NCBI GenBank assembly: GCA_011365055.1 | Contig: RDOG01000004.1 | Span: forward strand, 62,001 to 126,000 | From: Promethearchaeota archaeon | GTDB lineage: Archaea > Asgardarchaeota > Lokiarchaeia > Helarchaeales > RDOG01 | DNA length: 64,000 nt | Reading direction: 5' to 3' | In this document: in pieces, positions 62,296 through 64,000 of the stretch | Layout: every line of letters begins with the position of its first letter | How positions within the stretch are numbered: position 1 is the stretch's first letter | Notes under the pieces: model-generated | Told to the model about the DNA's origin: nothing | Seen by the model: only the letters and a program-made list of their open reading frames with translations | Databases searched by the model: none | Translations under genes and position numbers: made by a program

Positions 62296-62910
62296 ATGAA
62301 TAAAGATGAAAAAGTAATTGAGATTAATTTAGCAATTATTAAAGAAAATTTAAAAGATTTTAGAAGTTGGAATTGGATTATAATAATTATTTTAAGTTTT
62401 ATTTCATTAGCTTTACCAGTCTTTACTTTTAGCGCTGCAGGAGCCATAACTTATCGAACGAATTTATATTGGTTTCAAGCAGAACAAATATTATTCGCTT
62501 CAGGAATACCGATTCTTAGTGGACTTGGTGCAATGTTAATAATTGGAATAATTTTGTGTTTTGTAGTCTTTATATTAGGGATGTTAGAAATTAAATACAA
62601 AAATAAAATTTTACCCTTATTAGGGATAACGATTGGAATTTTAATTCTAATTGTTCCTGTAATTGTGTATTTTGCTTATGGAGGAATGACAATTGATGCT
62701 TTCATGACTTCAATTTGGAACATGTGGGGAGGGGGATTGACGGGATCGGCTTTATTTGGAACTACGACCATAGGTATTGCACCAAATACTGTTACTTATA
62801 CTTGGTCAATGTCATTTGTGCATGTTATTGATTTAATATCTGCAGGATTATTATTTTTTAATTCTTTTCTCTATTGGAAAGATATCAAGATTCAATTGAA
62901 AAAAGATTAA
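62296..62910 (+). CDS. Four-span membrane protein
   Basis: 204 residues, ATG 62296 behind GGAGGATTATAA. Four hydrophobic segments (about 26-46, 75-99, 108-131 and 172-195), Gly-rich loop before the last one, basic ends inside. No transport or enzyme motif. Function unknown. Confidence 0.65.
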   Translation: MNKDEKVIEINLAIIKENLKDFRSWNWIIIIILSFISLALPVFTFSAAGAITYRTNLYWFQAEQILFASGIPILSGLGAMLIIGIILCFVVFILGMLEIKYKNKILPLLGITIGILILIVPVIVYFAYGGMTIDAFMTSIWNMWGGGLTGSALFGTTTIGIAPNTVTYTWSMSFVHVIDLISAGLLFFNSFLYWKDIKIQLKKD

Positions 62911-62999
62911 AAATACCATTTTTTTTCTTCTGAACATGTAGATCTTGTTACAAGATAGTTATAAAAAAGAAAAAAAGGGAGTTTTATAATAAATTTAGA

Positions 63000-63734
63000 T
63001 TAATTGTTAGTACCCTCGGGTATAGAAAGATTATTTTCAACATTCAAACTTGAGAAAAAGAATTGTATTGGTTCTTCATATTCTTTAATGGTTCCCGTTT
63101 TAGAAAGGTTTAATCTTAATCCTTTTTGAAACTCAGTAATATAAGCGCCATCTAATTCTATTACGTTATAACCTGAAACCCCGTTAATTTTTTCATCCCA
63201 TAGGGACAATGTTATACATCCAGTCTCATCAGCTAAAAGAAAATCAGCAATTTCGTGGGATGAATTATCTTTTTTAAGCACGACTTTTCTAATTTGAGAA
63301 ATTTCTTCAATTTTTCCAATAATCTTGAGATTGCTTTGATTTAACGTTAATTCACCTATACGAGCATATCTTTTAGTATCATTTTGATTTGATGTTTTCT
63401 CTATTTCAGTTAATTTTCTTTCTGCAATGGACCAGCTTCCAAAGCGACCGATGTTTAGGTATAAAATATTTCCAAAACTTGAAACATATCCATTATGAAT
63501 ATTTATTGTTTCTTTCAAGGGAATTCTATCAATATCGTCATCCCAAAGAGTTAAATTAAATGTACTAGTATCATCCGCGATTAGAAAAGTAGCAACCTGA
63601 TGCATTGTATTATCTTTCTTTACTCTAACAGTTTTATCTTGCAGTTTTTCTAAAACTCTTACTTTGACATTAACTTTTTTGTTACCTTCTCTTAAATCTT
63701 TTAATTGAATAAGATCAGTCAAATTATTCACCAA
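63000..63734 (-). CDS. RPA/SOSSB-like single-stranded DNA-binding protein, two OB folds
   Basis: 244 residues from TTG 63734 or GTG 63731. Two OB-fold units with the same core: VNVKVRVLEKL...VATFLIADDTSTFNLTLWDD (about 20-66) and LKIIGKIEEIS...IADFLLADETGCITLSLWDE (about 135-180). The repeated pattern LIADxT...TLWD is typical of archaeal RPA/SSB-like proteins. No zinc finger. It would coat single-stranded DNA in replication or repair. It is divergent from the partial gene at the window end. Confidence 0.8.
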   Translation of the reverse strand: MVNNLTDLIQLKDLREGNKKVNVKVRVLEKLQDKTVRVKKDNTMHQVATFLIADDTSTFNLTLWDDDIDRIPLKETINIHNGYVSSFGNILYLNIGRFGSWSIAERKLTEIEKTSNQNDTKRYARIGELTLNQSNLKIIGKIEEISQIRKVVLKKDNSSHEIADFLLADETGCITLSLWDEKINGVSGYNVIELDGAYITEFQKGLRLNLSKTGTIKEYEEPIQFFFSSLNVENNLSIPEGTNN

Positions 63735-63878
63735 ATAATTAATAAAACATACATTATCTAATAAAGATTGATTTTTTAAATCGGTTATTTTCAGTTCGTC
63801 AACAAATTTATATCATTTCTACCGATACCCCGTTAAATTCTTAAAAGAAAACATCATAAATTCAATTAGTGATAAGAA

Positions 63879-64000
63879 TTGGGACGATCTATTCCAACTT
63901 ACAGAATGTTACTTGAAAATGAAATATCCTCATGGTCCGCTTTCCAAAAGTCGTTAAAGAAACAAGAAGATAGGGAAGCTTTTGATGAAATAATGAATAA
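63879..64000 (+). CDS. Conserved archaeal hypothetical (IPTYR family), partial
   Basis: TTG 63879 behind GTGATAAGAA opens a frame that runs off the window. The protein starts LGRSIPTYRMLLENEISSW and continues with AFQKSLKKQEDREAFDEIM, close to a short archaeal family with IPTYR and DREAFD motifs whose function is unknown to me. Only about 40 residues are visible. Confidence 0.6.
   Translation, partial: MGRSIPTYRMLLENEISSWSAFQKSLKKQEDREAFDEIMN

Overview
The window is strongly AT-rich, densely coded archaeal DNA. Its features point to an Asgard (Promethearchaeota/Loki-type) archaeon or a large element living in one. These are many TTG/GTG starts with GGTGAT or GGAGG ribosome-binding sites, TATA-box promoters, Arf/MglA-like and transmembrane-anchored small GTPases, giant Asn-rich (N-glycosylation-type) surface proteins, an ERCC4 nuclease, a PCNA-like clamp and an RPA-like OB-fold protein. 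This placement is an inference: there is no rRNA and no database search behind it.

Region by region. 0-3 kb: an MCM-like fragment overlapped by a small GTPase, a putative small structured RNA, then four tiny Cys-rich proteins. 3-15.8 kb: a defence-type island on the minus strand. It holds a complete Wadjet-like condensin set (jetA, jetB, jetC, jetD), preceded by a second SMC/Rad50-like ATPase with a small partner and followed by a HerA/FtsK-like ATPase with its own operator-flanked promoter. 16.7-25.8 kb: one 3037-residue protein with a giant extracellular part, one membrane span and a cytosolic Ras/Arf-type GTPase. 25.9-31.2 kb: small zinc-ribbon and hypothetical proteins, an ERCC4 nuclease, and a gene with a structured leader that hides its ribosome-binding site. 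31.2-33.2 kb: a structured RNA or leader, a GNAT acetyltransferase and a NYN-domain ribonuclease. 33.3-37.9 kb: a type VII-like CRISPR-Cas locus (cas7, cas5, beta-CASP nuclease cas14) with a degenerate repeat array and a promoter plus hairpin RNA upstream of the array. 38-47.3 kb: an AbrB-like regulator, a 2369-residue surface protein and a shorter paralogue. 47.4-52 kb: a tyrosine recombinase fused to nine treble-clef zinc fingers, close to a tRNA-like gene with an odd anticodon arm and a 12-bp duplication beside it. 52-64 kb: a second copy of the structured leader, a TPR/J-domain protein, a NADAR protein, a clamp-like gene block, a PAPS-reductase-like protein, membrane and hypothetical genes, an RPA-like protein and a partial conserved archaeal gene.

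How they may work together: there are two nucleic-acid defence systems (extended Wadjet against circular DNA; type VII CRISPR-Cas, probably against RNA). An integrase/tRNA pair and scattered replication genes suggest a mobile or hypervariable region, and cell-surface sensors appear wired to GTPase signalling. The most novel signals are the extended Wadjet island, the transmembrane GTPase, the conserved leader pair at 26.3 and 52.8 kb, the hairpin-RNA pair at 1.6 and 33.4 kb, and the zinc-finger integrase.
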